Origin: Megalopta genalis
Lineage: Eukaryota > Arthropoda > Insecta > Hymenoptera > Halictidae
NCBI RefSeq assembly: GCF_051020955.1
Contig: NC_135018.1
Coordinates: 24,703,271 to 24,767,270, forward strand
Length of the DNA: 64,000 nt
Reading direction: 5' to 3'
The position numbers were made by a program, and so were the translations under genes. A model generated the notes under the pieces. That model searched no databases, was not told where the DNA came from, and saw only the letters and a list, made by a program, of their open reading frames with translations. Below, in pieces: positions 56,096 through 64,000 of this stretch (positions within the stretch are counted from its first letter, which is position 1; every line of letters starts with the position of its first letter).

Positions 56096-58092
56096 TACTC
56101 CTCTTCCATAGATTTTATTGAAACATTTTATATAGAACTAAGGTTCACAAAACTTTTGTTTGCGCACAGTAACATTTTTTTCATTCAAGATCGTAAATAA
56201 CCCAGTGGTCGATTTCAATCATTTTTAATTAGATGATGCATTTTGTCACCGTCACGTTTCCTCCATCATGAATACTCACCTTCCAAGGTATGTATATCCC
56301 ACACCACCTATTCAACACAAGAAACATCCCACAAAACTTCGTAAAATTTGTTGAAAACACGGAATAGACTATTAAATACACACTTTGAAACTAAAATAAA
56401 ACTAAATAAGATTCTTTGATATACATACTAAATCTTTTGTTTGCTCCCTAAATTCTTTTTTTGTTTTTTTTCGAATTAATTAATAGATATTAATACGTTA
56501 TATTTTTTACACTTTTTCCTTAATATTACATCTTCCAATCAGCTTTTAAGTGTTTCTTACATTATTTCTTTGCTGCAAGAAAATTATTCAATGCATTTTC
56601 ATAAATATCATATTTAGGTTAAAAAAAGAATTAGATATCGTCATAAAAAATTAATAAATCGGTGACTGAGTAAATAAAATAATGTATGTAAATGATTTTA
56701 ACGTTGCATATGTAAAGAAAATAATAAAAACAATAACAAATGTATATGCATATTTACTTCTAAATATATATGTACAAGGGTGATCAAAATAATTCCACAG
56801 AGTGTTCAAAATTTATTTTTTTGTGTATGTCGTCATATTTCAAGGAACTGATCGCCAAGAAAAAATGTTACAATTTGTTCTTAACGTACTAGTGACTTGC
56901 TGACAATGCAATGTTCTAATAATAAACACAAAAAACTATTCATTATTATAGATCATTATGTACAAAACAATGTGGAATTGTGTACTATTTGCTAATAGAA
57001 CACATACGCGTAAAACGAATTTTTTGTATCGCATATGCGGGGCATTTTCTATTCACATAATGAGTAACATGAATTCTAAATGAGGGACATCATGAGCACC
57101 CATCTTTCTATATTTTTACTCTTTGTGAAACTTGTTGGAACATGGATTAACGAAAACCTCATATAACAGTTTTGTCATAAGATTATTGTGCTTTATACAT
57201 ATCAAATTAAACCGTTTATACAGATATTTTGGTGTTGAAGTTATCCTTAGGTACCATTTCAAGCTATTTACAGTGGTTATAGATAAACAATGCTGACGAT
57301 ATCCCATAAATCAATTGTCACTCTTTCAATTTATGTTTGGTGTTATACATATTGCGTAAAACTTTTATTTCGTTATTCTGTTTTCTGTGTACAAAACAAT
57401 AAATACACTTACAGCATAATACAAACACATTGCTAGCATCAAACATATGAATAACCATGAGAAATTAAATTTATCTAAAGTCATTTTAGAATCGTAAAAA
57501 TGACGTTTATAACTTGCACGAAAAGTAAAATCAGACTCATAATTTTAAATGAAAATCATTCTCTGGAAACAAATATCTCCCAATAAATCACAGCTAATTG
57601 TGATAAGTAGTATAGTAATAAATCAAATGCTAAGTGTTCATGTCAATAATTAAGTTTACCTAGAAATTTGGTAGAAATTTAAAAACTTAATTAACCAAAT
57701 GACAATATTCAATGTGATCTTATTCACTGTCTATCAGCATCTGTCATTTTATAGTAAATCTGAGTTGCATTTTGGGTAATTTTATGAATTTTGTTTTATC
57801 TACGAAAAAGTTGACACACTCACGTGAAAAACTGCAATATAATGATTCTAATAGGTACATTTGAGTAATGTAATATCACTTAGTTTTCTCAGAACGCATC
57901 ACATTGTTCCTAATTGTACGTATTATAATACGTACAGAGACAGTGCCAGAGAGTGAAAAAATTTATAAAACAGAATCTTTGGAGCTCATTCTACTTTCAT
58001 AATAAAATTCTTCCCCCTTTATCTTCCGCTGTTATAATAATTCGAATTTTGTACCAGTGCATTTACGTCTTTAATCAAAACTGTGATTTTCT

Positions 58093-58377
58093 TTACTTTT
58101 TCTCTTTATCGGATTCTGTAACTTCTTTTTTAATTGAGACTTTAATGTCGCATTTCTTGTCCTTATCTGTTTCCGCAATTTCTTTTTTTACTATTGTTTT
58201 AGTGTCCCCCCATCTTGTATCTGTTTTATACTTATTTTCACCTTCTGATCCATTTATTTCACTTATCTTCTCGTCTTGTATTTCTACAATCTCTACTTTC
58301 TTTGTATCTGACTGCATCATTTTTGCAGCTATATGATACATATTTTTTACGGCGGTGAGGTACGTATGGCATTCAGT
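58093..58377 (-). CDS. CCAR1: CCAR1 last exon
   Basis: Acceptor CTTTTTTTCAG. Ninety-four residues beginning TECHTYLTAVKNMYHIAAKM, then a Lys/Glu-rich tail (KKEIAETDKDKK, IKKEVTESDKEKK) ending at TAA 58093-58095. The tail is longer and more repetitive than the human C-terminus, with two related KKEh-E-T/S-DK-KK units. Confidence 0.9.
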   Translation of the reverse strand, partial: TECHTYLTAVKNMYHIAAKMMQSDTKKVEIVEIQDEKISEINGSEGENKYKTDTRWGDTKTIVKKEIAETDKDKKCDIKVSIKKEVTESDKEKK

Positions 58378-61300
58378 CTGAAAAAAAGAAAGCACACAAT
58401 CAAAATCTTTTTGCATGTAGTTTTCGAAAAAAAAAATGATATACGCTATCTCATAAAAATATTTAATCAATCTGTCTTCTTACTTCTCACTACTGGTTTA
58501 TTATCAAAACAAAATTTCACTACGTTGAAAGATTTAAATACTTACTGATGCTTTCTTTAGCTTTTCATCCGTACTCTTTAATTTGTCTTTATACATTTTC
58601 AAATCTTCAGACAGAACCTTAATATTACTTGACTGTTTCATAGATTTATCATTCACCACTGTTAGCTCGTGCTGCAATTCCATCATCCGTTCTTCAGTGT
58701 CCAAACGAGCCTTTTCTGATCTCTTCAATTGACTAACAAGCTTTTCTACATCTAGCAAAGAACCTTTGTACATGACGTAACCTTCAGGTATGGTTGATTC
58801 TTCCAAATGCTCTGCAAGCGTGTTTTCTCGTCGTGCTCTCTTCGAAGGTGGCCCGCTTCCGACAAATACAGGTAATAATTTTTTATTTCCTATTGATAAA
58901 TAAGAAAATATTAATATTCTGCTTAATTTTTTTTTTATTAATATGATCATAACTCCAAGATGAGTTATGGAAGATATGCAAATTAAAGGAAGTGTAAACT
59001 GCATACCGAGTGCTAGAGAACGCAGTATCTCTTCTTCACTTTCGGACTTAAAGGATTCACTCTTATCAGTTTCTTTCTCATCTTTCTTTTCTTCTTTAGA
59101 ATCATCTTCCTTTGATCTATCAGTTAATTTGCGGTAATGCAACGAATCCCTTGTCACAACTTTTTGTACTAGCTTACGAACTTGTGCTCTGGATAAATTT
59201 AATCCTAAGGTATAAATAAGTTCCTCTATATCTTTATCAAATATGTAACCACAGTGGGTTTGATCGAAATATACAAATGACAGTAAAAGATAAGGATCGT
59301 GTGTATGCAACTTTGTCTTTCTCTTTCTCCCATCCTTGTCTCTATCTTTTTTGCCATCTTTAATTGAATCATCGTCATCGGATTCATCTTCATCATCGTC
59401 GTCATCATCATCATTTTTGTCTTTTTCACGATCTCTATCGTCTGCCTTACTTCTTGCATCCTTCTCATCTTTCTTATCCTTGCTTCCTTCTCTTCTTCTA
59501 TCATCTTTGCGTTCATCTTTTCTGCCACACTTTTTCTCCTCATCTTTCCTTTTATCATCTTTCTTTTCATCTCTCTTGTCATCTTTTTTATCTTTCTTCT
59601 TATCATCGTCCTTTTCTTTAGGCTTTTCAGGAAGGCTACACAGTGCTCGATAAATACGGAAACCAAAATCTCTCATCAGCATCTCGTTGAAGAGTTCCGC
59701 AAATAATGATACTTCGAAGGAGTGCTCCTAAAAACAAATAACAGTAATTGTTTTTCACGTGAACATAAAATGTCAAGTGGAATAAAGTGATGTATACAGT
59801 ACCTTTGTATCTTCTGGTCTGTAATCCAATAATACACTTAAAGACATTACAGTACAATCGAATTTGCCACTTTTAGCCATTCTTGAAGGATGTACGACAA
59901 TGTGAGACGATTCTGGTAAAGTATATCGCTTTTCTAGGGCAATACGTTCACGTTCACACAATTTCTTACGATCTTCATCATGCTGTGATTACATCAATAT
60001 ATCAAATTAATTTAATACATAAGACAAATTAAAGTACGAGGGGCATCGAGAAATAAACAGAATATTCAATTTTAATTAGAACATAATAATTTATCTGAGA
60101 ATAGAGAAATTATCATGTATTATCTTACATACTTGCATTAATTGTAGTTCATAAGAAGTAATCGAAATTTAAGTGACTTGTCTTTCATTTCTTTTTAAAT
60201 ATAGGTATTTCTCTAGGCCGCCAAGTTGGTCATACTCCTTAAGTATGATTTTTAATTACTATGAGATCTATTGCGAATTCAAGCAGAATCTTACATCTTT
60301 ACTATCTCTGAACTTTTTGTCATCATCTTCTTTTGGCGGTGGCGAAATGTCTTTCTCAGTTTCTTCCATATCATCTTGCCTTCCTTCTTCTTTGGCCTGT
60401 TCTGATACTATTGTCTTCGATAGTCTTGCAAGTAACTGCGACTTCAAGCCTTTACAATTTAAGTTACGAGCAGCTAATTCTTGTCTTAAATCATTCACCT
60501 GCATAAAAAAGATACGTATTTATAGGTAAATACAAATAGATCTAGGTATACTTATAGTAAAATAGAAACTGACATTCATGCATTTTGGGTCCAGCTCTGA
60601 GTAATGAGTAGGATCTTTTTTCTCGGGCACCGGATCATCCTGAAAAGAAAAAACCACCCATTACGTTACAGAAGTAAAGAAAACGATAGGAAACTACAAA
60701 ACAGAAGCAGCCCCTATAACGAAACGAAACCACTCCCTCTTCATTCTTTCATCACTCTCTATTTTACCACCACTCTCTCACATTGTAATGATATACACGA
60801 ATCTTCATTCACGATGACCTTCAAGTATGACTCAAGTAACTGCTAGATTCTCATAGTGTCCTGGCTCTGGTGTCTGTATGGTTGGTAGGTTATGGATAAT
60901 ATCAATAATCTTGTATACAACGATTATATCAAATGAAATTTTTGAATGATTTAATCAATGATGGTGAAGGTTTCAGGAAAGGGAATGGCTCAGCTGCGCT
61001 CTTCTCCGAGCTAGGCTTGCTTGCTTCTCTTGTTAATGCAATGTGACTGCCAGTGGCTAAGAAAATACTTGCAATACATTACTCATTGATCTTTCTAAGC
61101 AAATACTTAAATATTATGACCTGAACCAATACAATCGTTTTGCAATTATTAGATATATGATACCTTTTTCACACATAAAAAGAATAAATCCTCAGATTGT
61201 TAATATGTTTAATATGAAGATCATATAGTATGAATATATCATATTGAAAAAGACAGTTACGTACATGTACACGAATATATAAAATAATATACGAATTATA

Positions 61301-64000
61301 ATGATACTGTTTTCTAAAGAAAAGCTAATCGAAAACTGTGAAAGTATATTATTCAAATATTAGGAATCAGTAATGTACTAAGTATATTATAGAAATTATT
61401 GAAATCTATTTTTAAAGCTATTTTGAATAATGAAAGCCACAGGAAGAACAGACTTTTTTAATATAGAATCAATGAGCAAGTAGAGCCTATTGAAAATCCA
61501 GTTTAGTAATGGGAAAACAATTGCACGATTATATAATGTAATAAAAAGGTAAAAGTAATATGGGATGATGTTGGCAGTGCCTTTTGATCAGCGACGGCAG
61601 CCTCATCAGTGTCATTGGTAGCATCCGAATCGTCGGGGTTAGAGGCGGCACGTAGCAATTTTCGCTCCAGTTGTTTCTTATAGCTGAGTTGCAGGCCATC
61701 CCATTCCAATCTGGTAGGTACACAGCTCCAAACATCTGGGAGAAATAGTATGACGGTTTCAACGCGAGAGGGCACCACTCGCCCTGACTTGTGGGTCGTT
61801 TCTGCACGTCTGTAGTAGAGTTCCAGGAAGCGATACCTGTGCCGCAAGGAAAAACAATACCCAAACGTCAACTCAGGTTAATCCCGCTTAGCTTTGCCTT
61901 ATATGCTAAGTGTTCGTTCGCTCGCTTGTTCGTAAAGCCCACACACTGCATACAAAGCCACACACAGCGTACAATGTAGAGACCATTTGATAAAGCACGA
62001 CTGAGTGGGTCATAACGATAACAGAACAATAGTGATGATCCGTCTCTGCCACAACTGCATGGTATAATATCATCTGGGTGCCTCGATACAGGGTCCAGTT
62101 CAGCAATCTCCATCGGTCGATCGTGTATAAAACACATACATACCTCCTCTGTAGAGATTGAGCTACAACCTTAGTTTATCAAGTCAGAACTCGTATTAGA
62201 AGTTACTTTCTGTTACGGTTGATACACCTGCTGGATTTTTCTTAAAGCTATAACACTATCTCATGTTTTTAATATAAATATGTGCATTATACATGTGCAC
62301 GGTACTGAATCGACGAGTTAAAAGTTCAAAATTTTATAAGATGGAAATTTAAATTCTACTAATATAACTCGATAATGTGCCAACGAACAATGAAAGAATA
62401 ACGGACACAGATACTAGATAAGCTCACGTTTCTCTTTCCTTTAAGTATTTCTCAAATTATATTGGAAATAAAAGGAATTGTCAATATCTGAAGAGTCGTA
62501 CCACTGAGTGCAGCTGGATAGATCTATTCCCGTAAGTGCTTTACAAGTCCTCACTGCTGTCCTGATCAGAACTGATGGATCTTTTTCAGGATTAGGACCA
62601 TCCAATGAAGGACTCCATGGCCCACCAATAGCCATTGTTTCATTTTTGCCACGCAAGCCTACCAAGAAGTTTATTAAACGTGTTGGATGCACATAATCGC
62701 GATCAGGATCTCTATCCTCAGATACACCGCAACACCGTTTATATATCTCTTCCATAGCAGGCATGGATATCAACATAACCTATAAAACAGTTCGTAATTT
62801 TTATAAAATTATCTTGTTTGGAATCAAATTGTTTATACTATAGTATAACAGACCTTTGCAGAAAAAATGTAATCAGCATCAGAAGGTTCTAGCACTGCTA
62901 CGTTTTCAGAACAAGGATCAACATCCTTGTGCATAACATGAAAAGAACATGGTTTATTGAGTGCAAATGGCATATGTGGTGGAAAAGCGTCAACCCAACG
63001 AAAGTTGGTAGAAAAGAAATCACTGGGAATATACATATTCTGATAACGCCTTCTTATTTCAAGTACATCAGCTTCGGGCCTAAAATTAGTATATCAGACA
63101 TACATTAAACAGAATTATGTAGAAATATAATAGAAGTTTTATCATAATACATAAAAATTGTACTCACAAGTCAAGTGCTATTTTTGGTATTTGTACCATA
63201 TAACGAGGTACAACTCTGGTACGTCTTCTTGGTCTAGGAGATTTACTTCTTCTTGTCCTTGATGGACTGCGTTCTTCTTTTTTCTCACGCTCTCTAATTC
63301 TTTCCTCGCGACGTCTTTTCCTCTCAATCTCATCTTCTTCATTTTTTCGCTCTCGAGGAGATCTTTCCCTCACTCTACCAACTTTGTTACGATTACTAAC
63401 TGTGCTCGCACTGGCCACACTAGTTGTAAATCTAGTAACATTGATATATTTAGTTATTCTGCACATGTTTCATTATAAATAAAAAATAGTTTCACAGAAA
63501 TTTTTATTATTAACCTATTATTAGGATTTTCAGTTGGAGGGGGTACTGCATTGTATGTTCCAGAGGTTCGATTTTGTTGTGGCTGTTGTTGTTGTTGTTG
63601 TTGTTGTTGTCGAGTAGTTTGATTATTTTGTGGTGTATTAGAATTATTATTGTTATTCCCCATAGGAAGTACTTGTATTCTTGTAGCACTCCATTTAAAT
63701 GGCATGGATGGATTATATGATGCTTCCACAAGTACACGATCTCCCACAACTGGATTAGATCCCTTGACACATGCACTAAAATTAAATAATTATATGTAAT
63801 ATACGTTTTTTATAAATAAAGCCATTAAATAATCATATCTATATTTTAATTTCATTACTTTGTTTGAAAGAACACATCTTCGTCAACAAAACCAAAATTA
63901 TCATATACTTGGGTAACTGTGCCAGTAAAAACTCTCTGTTTGGTGGATGATGAAGGTACATTTTGTTGTACCTGCTGTGGAACACCAGCTACAGAAGGTT
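58093..64000 (-). CDS. CCAR1: CCAR1 (cell division cycle and apoptosis regulator 1 / CARP-1), whole gene in window, 5' end missing
   Basis: Twelve exons, listed 5' to 3' of the gene: >64000-63859, 63775-63515, 63419-63168, 63079-62854, 62779-62502, 61836-61581, 60639-60574, 60498-60295, 59982-59803, 59727-59007, 58889-58546, 58377-58093. Every junction keeps phase, giving 1,070 residues plus stop. Domain order matches human CCAR1: S1-like, DBC1 (inactive Nudix-like), SAP, charged tract, degenerate EF-hand, coiled coil. Near-verbatim family stretches include VGDRVLVEASYNP, EADVLEIRRRYQ, AMAIGGWSPSLDGP-type, SGKFDC..MSLSVLLDYR and YFDQTHCGY. CCAR1 is a nuclear transcription and splicing cofactor (Mediator and nuclear receptor coactivation, apoptosis signalling in vertebrates). 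Human CCAR1 is about 1,150 residues, so the N-terminus lies beyond the window edge. Insects usually have one gene for vertebrate CCAR1 and CCAR2; the intact SAP domain favours the CCAR1 name. Confidence 0.93.
58546..58889 (-). CDS. CCAR1: CCAR1 exon: C-terminal coiled coil
   Basis: Acceptor TTTATCAATAG|GA joins LALG to NKKLLPVFVGSG. It continues IPEGYVMYKGSLLDVEKLVS then QLKRSEKARLDTEERMMELQ, the conserved GxxVYxGxxxDVxxLxxxLxxSEKxR start of the family coiled coil. Donor GCATCA|GTAAGT, phase 0. Confidence 0.93.
58890..59006 (-). other. 117-nt stop-free CCAR1 intron
   Basis: Intron between donor CTCG|GTATGC and acceptor ATCAATAG. Its length is a multiple of three and it has no in-frame stop, so retention would insert 39 mostly hydrophobic residues (MQFTLPLICISSITHL...). 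The splice version restores the family sequence LALGNKKLLP, so it is normally removed. Confidence 0.8.
59007..59727 (-). CDS. CCAR1: CCAR1 exon: charged tract and degenerate EF-hand
   Basis: 240 codons plus 1 nt. Begins EHSFEVSLFAELFNEMLMRD then FGFRIYRALCSLPEK. A Lys/Asp/Glu/Arg tract of about 110 residues follows, including a DDDDDDDEDESDDDD run. Then comes the EF-hand-like FVYFDQTHCGYIFDKDIEEL and LGLNLSRAQVRKLVQKVV. Loop positions needed for calcium are incomplete, as in human CCAR1. Ser- and His-rich plus-strand ORFs over the charged tract are antisense shadows. Confidence 0.93.
59803..59982 (-). CDS. CCAR1: CCAR1 exon: conserved HPSRMAKSGKFDC block
   Basis: Sixty codons, phase 0/0. A charged helix (HDEDRKKLCERERIALEKRY) is followed by LPESSHIVVHPSRMAKSGKF and DCTVMSLSVLLDYRPEDTK, matching the human segment nearly residue for residue. 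Confidence 0.95.
60295..60498 (-). CDS. CCAR1: CCAR1 exon: SAP domain
   Basis: VNDLRQELAARNLNCKGLKS then QLLARLSK is a full SAP helix-turn-helix (DNA/chromatin-binding) with the typical DL-x(2)-EL-x(3)-L-x(3)-G-K-x(2)-L-x(2)-RL spacing. It is followed by an acidic/Pro linker. Sixty-eight codons, phase 0/0. Confidence 0.95.
60574..60639 (-). CDS. CCAR1: CCAR1 small exon before SAP domain
   Basis: Twenty-two codons, DDPVPEKKDPTHYSELDPKC then MN, phase 0/0. THYSELDPKCMN aligns with the THWSKLDPKTMK segment that directly precedes the vertebrate SAP domain. Acceptor TTTTTTCTTTTCAG; donor GAAT|GTCAGT is weak. Confidence 0.85.
60640..61580 (-). other. CCAR1 intron with GC donor (candidate GC-AG intron)
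   Basis: 941 bp, AT-rich, starting GCACTG and ending CTTTTCAG. No exon recognised inside. The GC donor is deduced from phase and family alignment. Confidence 0.5.
61581..61836 (-). CDS. CCAR1: CCAR1 exon: DBC1 domain, second part; likely GC donor
   Basis: Completes WY and continues RFLELYYRRAETTHKSGRVV then PSRVETVILFLPDVWSCVP, ending in an acidic linker NDTDEAAVADQK. No GT donor fits after the linker. CAAAAG|GCACTG at 61581/61580 gives the right phase and the expected join to DDPVPEKK. Read-through instead adds a hydrophobic tail and stops at about 61503. Confidence 0.8.
61837..62501 (-). other. CCAR1 intron with a GC-richer open stretch
   Basis: 665 bp. About 61880-62140 is GC-richer than the other CCAR1 introns and open in two minus-strand frames (89 and 66 codons). 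Neither frame matches the CCAR family, and no in-phase acceptor/donor pair was found. It could be a repeat fragment, a poison exon or an intronic RNA. Confidence 0.4.
62502..62779 (-). CDS. CCAR1: CCAR1 exon: DBC1 (Nudix-like) domain, first part
   Basis: Reads VMLISMPAMEEIYKRCCG, then HPTRLINFLVGLRGKNETMA and IGGPWSPSLDGPNPEKDPS, then LTGIDLSSCTQW. Donor CTCAGTG|GTACGA splits the Trp codon. The domain lacks a Nudix hydrolysis motif, as is known for this family, and is considered a ligand- or regulator-binding fold. Confidence 0.95.
62854..63079 (-). CDS. CCAR1: CCAR1 exon: conserved EADVLEIRRRY block
   Basis: Seventy-five codons plus 1 nt. Reads PEADVLEIRRRYQNMYIPSD then FFSTNFRWVDAFP and EPSDADYIFSAK. 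This region precedes and enters the DBC1/Nudix-like domain and is among the best-conserved parts of the family. Confidence 0.95.
63168..63419 (-). CDS. CCAR1: CCAR1 exon: Arg/Ser/Glu-rich linker
   Basis: Acceptor ACAACTAG|T, donor GACTT|GTGAGT. Contains RKRRREERIREREKKEERSP and SRTRRSKSPRPRRRTRVVPR, an RS-like nuclear and RNA-associated tract, then YMVQIPKIALDL, which leads into the next conserved block. Likely nuclear localisation signals. Confidence 0.9.
63515..63775 (-). CDS. CCAR1: CCAR1 exon: end of S1-like domain and Gln run
   Basis: Eighty-seven codons, phase 2 in and out. PVVGDRVLVEASYNPSMPFK then WSATRIQVLP closes the S1-like domain. It is followed by Asn-rich and Gln-rich low complexity with nine consecutive Gln residues, encoded mainly by CAA (GTTGTTG on the plus strand). 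Confidence 0.92.
63859..64000 (-). CDS. CCAR1: CCAR1 exon (partial): start of S1-like domain
   Basis: Reads ...SSSTKQRVFTGTVTQVYDNF then GFVDEDVFFQT to donor ACAAA|GTAATG. VFTGTVT..DNFGFVDEDVFFQ is the S1-like RNA-binding fold start of CCAR proteins. Truncated by the window edge. Confidence 0.9.

Larger units (their letters stand above)
50531..58092. other. Intergenic region between convergent genes, with CCAR1 3'UTR at its right end
   Basis: AT-rich and mostly featureless. It holds a coding-like remnant at 51340-51555, the (TA)27 microsatellite, a compact hairpin near 55.6 kb and a GGGTACCCG-rich element at 55.67-56.1 kb. The 3' end of CCAR1 lies somewhere left of 58093; several AATAAA-like words on the minus strand (for example near 57366) prevent fixing it. 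Confidence 0.5.

Noticed and set aside
59336..59653. Ser-rich and His-rich plus-strand ORFs
   Set aside because: Antisense reading of the Lys/Asp/Glu tract of CCAR1.
1..64000. Neuron navigator (sickie/NAV) identity for the plus-strand gene
   Set aside because: The Ser-rich SxIP region is similar in style, but the C-terminal helix, coiled coil and TQT segment match CCSER, and no AAA ATPase domain follows before the stop at 49904.

Overview
This window is animal nuclear DNA, most likely from an insect. Introns are long and AT-rich, coding exons are small and GC-richer with GT/AG borders, and the introns hold many short TA-flanked inverted-repeat elements and microsatellites. The mix of GC-rich coding blocks in an AT-rich, MITE-littered background suggests a hymenopteran (bee, wasp or ant), but I cannot prove the order. 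There are no rRNA genes, CRISPR arrays, bacterial operons or intact autonomous transposons. I recognised no tRNA gene by eye.

Two protein-coding genes converge. The plus-strand gene covers about 1-50.5 kb and is a CCSER1/CCSER2-type (serine-rich coiled-coil, FAM190/GCAP14) gene. Joining exons by splice sites and reading phase gives a long form of about 973 residues, with the start in the GC-rich block at 1045 and the stop at 49902-49904. A separate start-containing exon at 41405-41697 enters the shared 3' exons in the same phase and would make a short form of about 374 residues. Both alternative N-terminal parts carry SxIP-type EB1-binding motifs and a DSGxxS phosphodegron motif. The shared part carries the family helix (KTTVLKLKQLL), two consecutive microexons (24 and 36 nt) and the coiled coil.

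The minus-strand gene covers 58.1-64.0 kb and runs off the right edge. It is CCAR1 (cell division cycle and apoptosis regulator 1, CARP-1). Twelve exons give 1,070 in-frame residues: S1-like domain, Gln run, Arg/Ser-rich region, DBC1/Nudix-like domain, SAP domain, Lys/Asp/Glu-rich tract, degenerate EF-hand and C-terminal coiled coil. One intron appears to use a GC donor. Another is 117 nt long, stop-free and a multiple of three.

The 32-kb intron at 9.4-41.4 kb and the intergenic 50.5-58 kb contain repeats: a MITE inserted into another copy of itself (22.25-22.69 kb) plus a third copy at 26.0 kb, a 333-bp foldback at 20.9 kb, a 308-bp element at 32.3 kb, a 207-bp inverted-repeat element at 16.7 kb, a 137-bp tandem duplication at 18 kb, and GC-rich islands that could be promoters (14.9-15.1, 25.4-25.7 and 38.9-39.2 kb). 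A 763-bp element sits in intron 2, and a 470-bp Tigger/pogo-like element lies just after the short-form first exon. I found no new enzymatic or defence system. The most interesting material is the two-start architecture of the CCSER gene, the unusual CCAR1 introns and the self-nested MITE.
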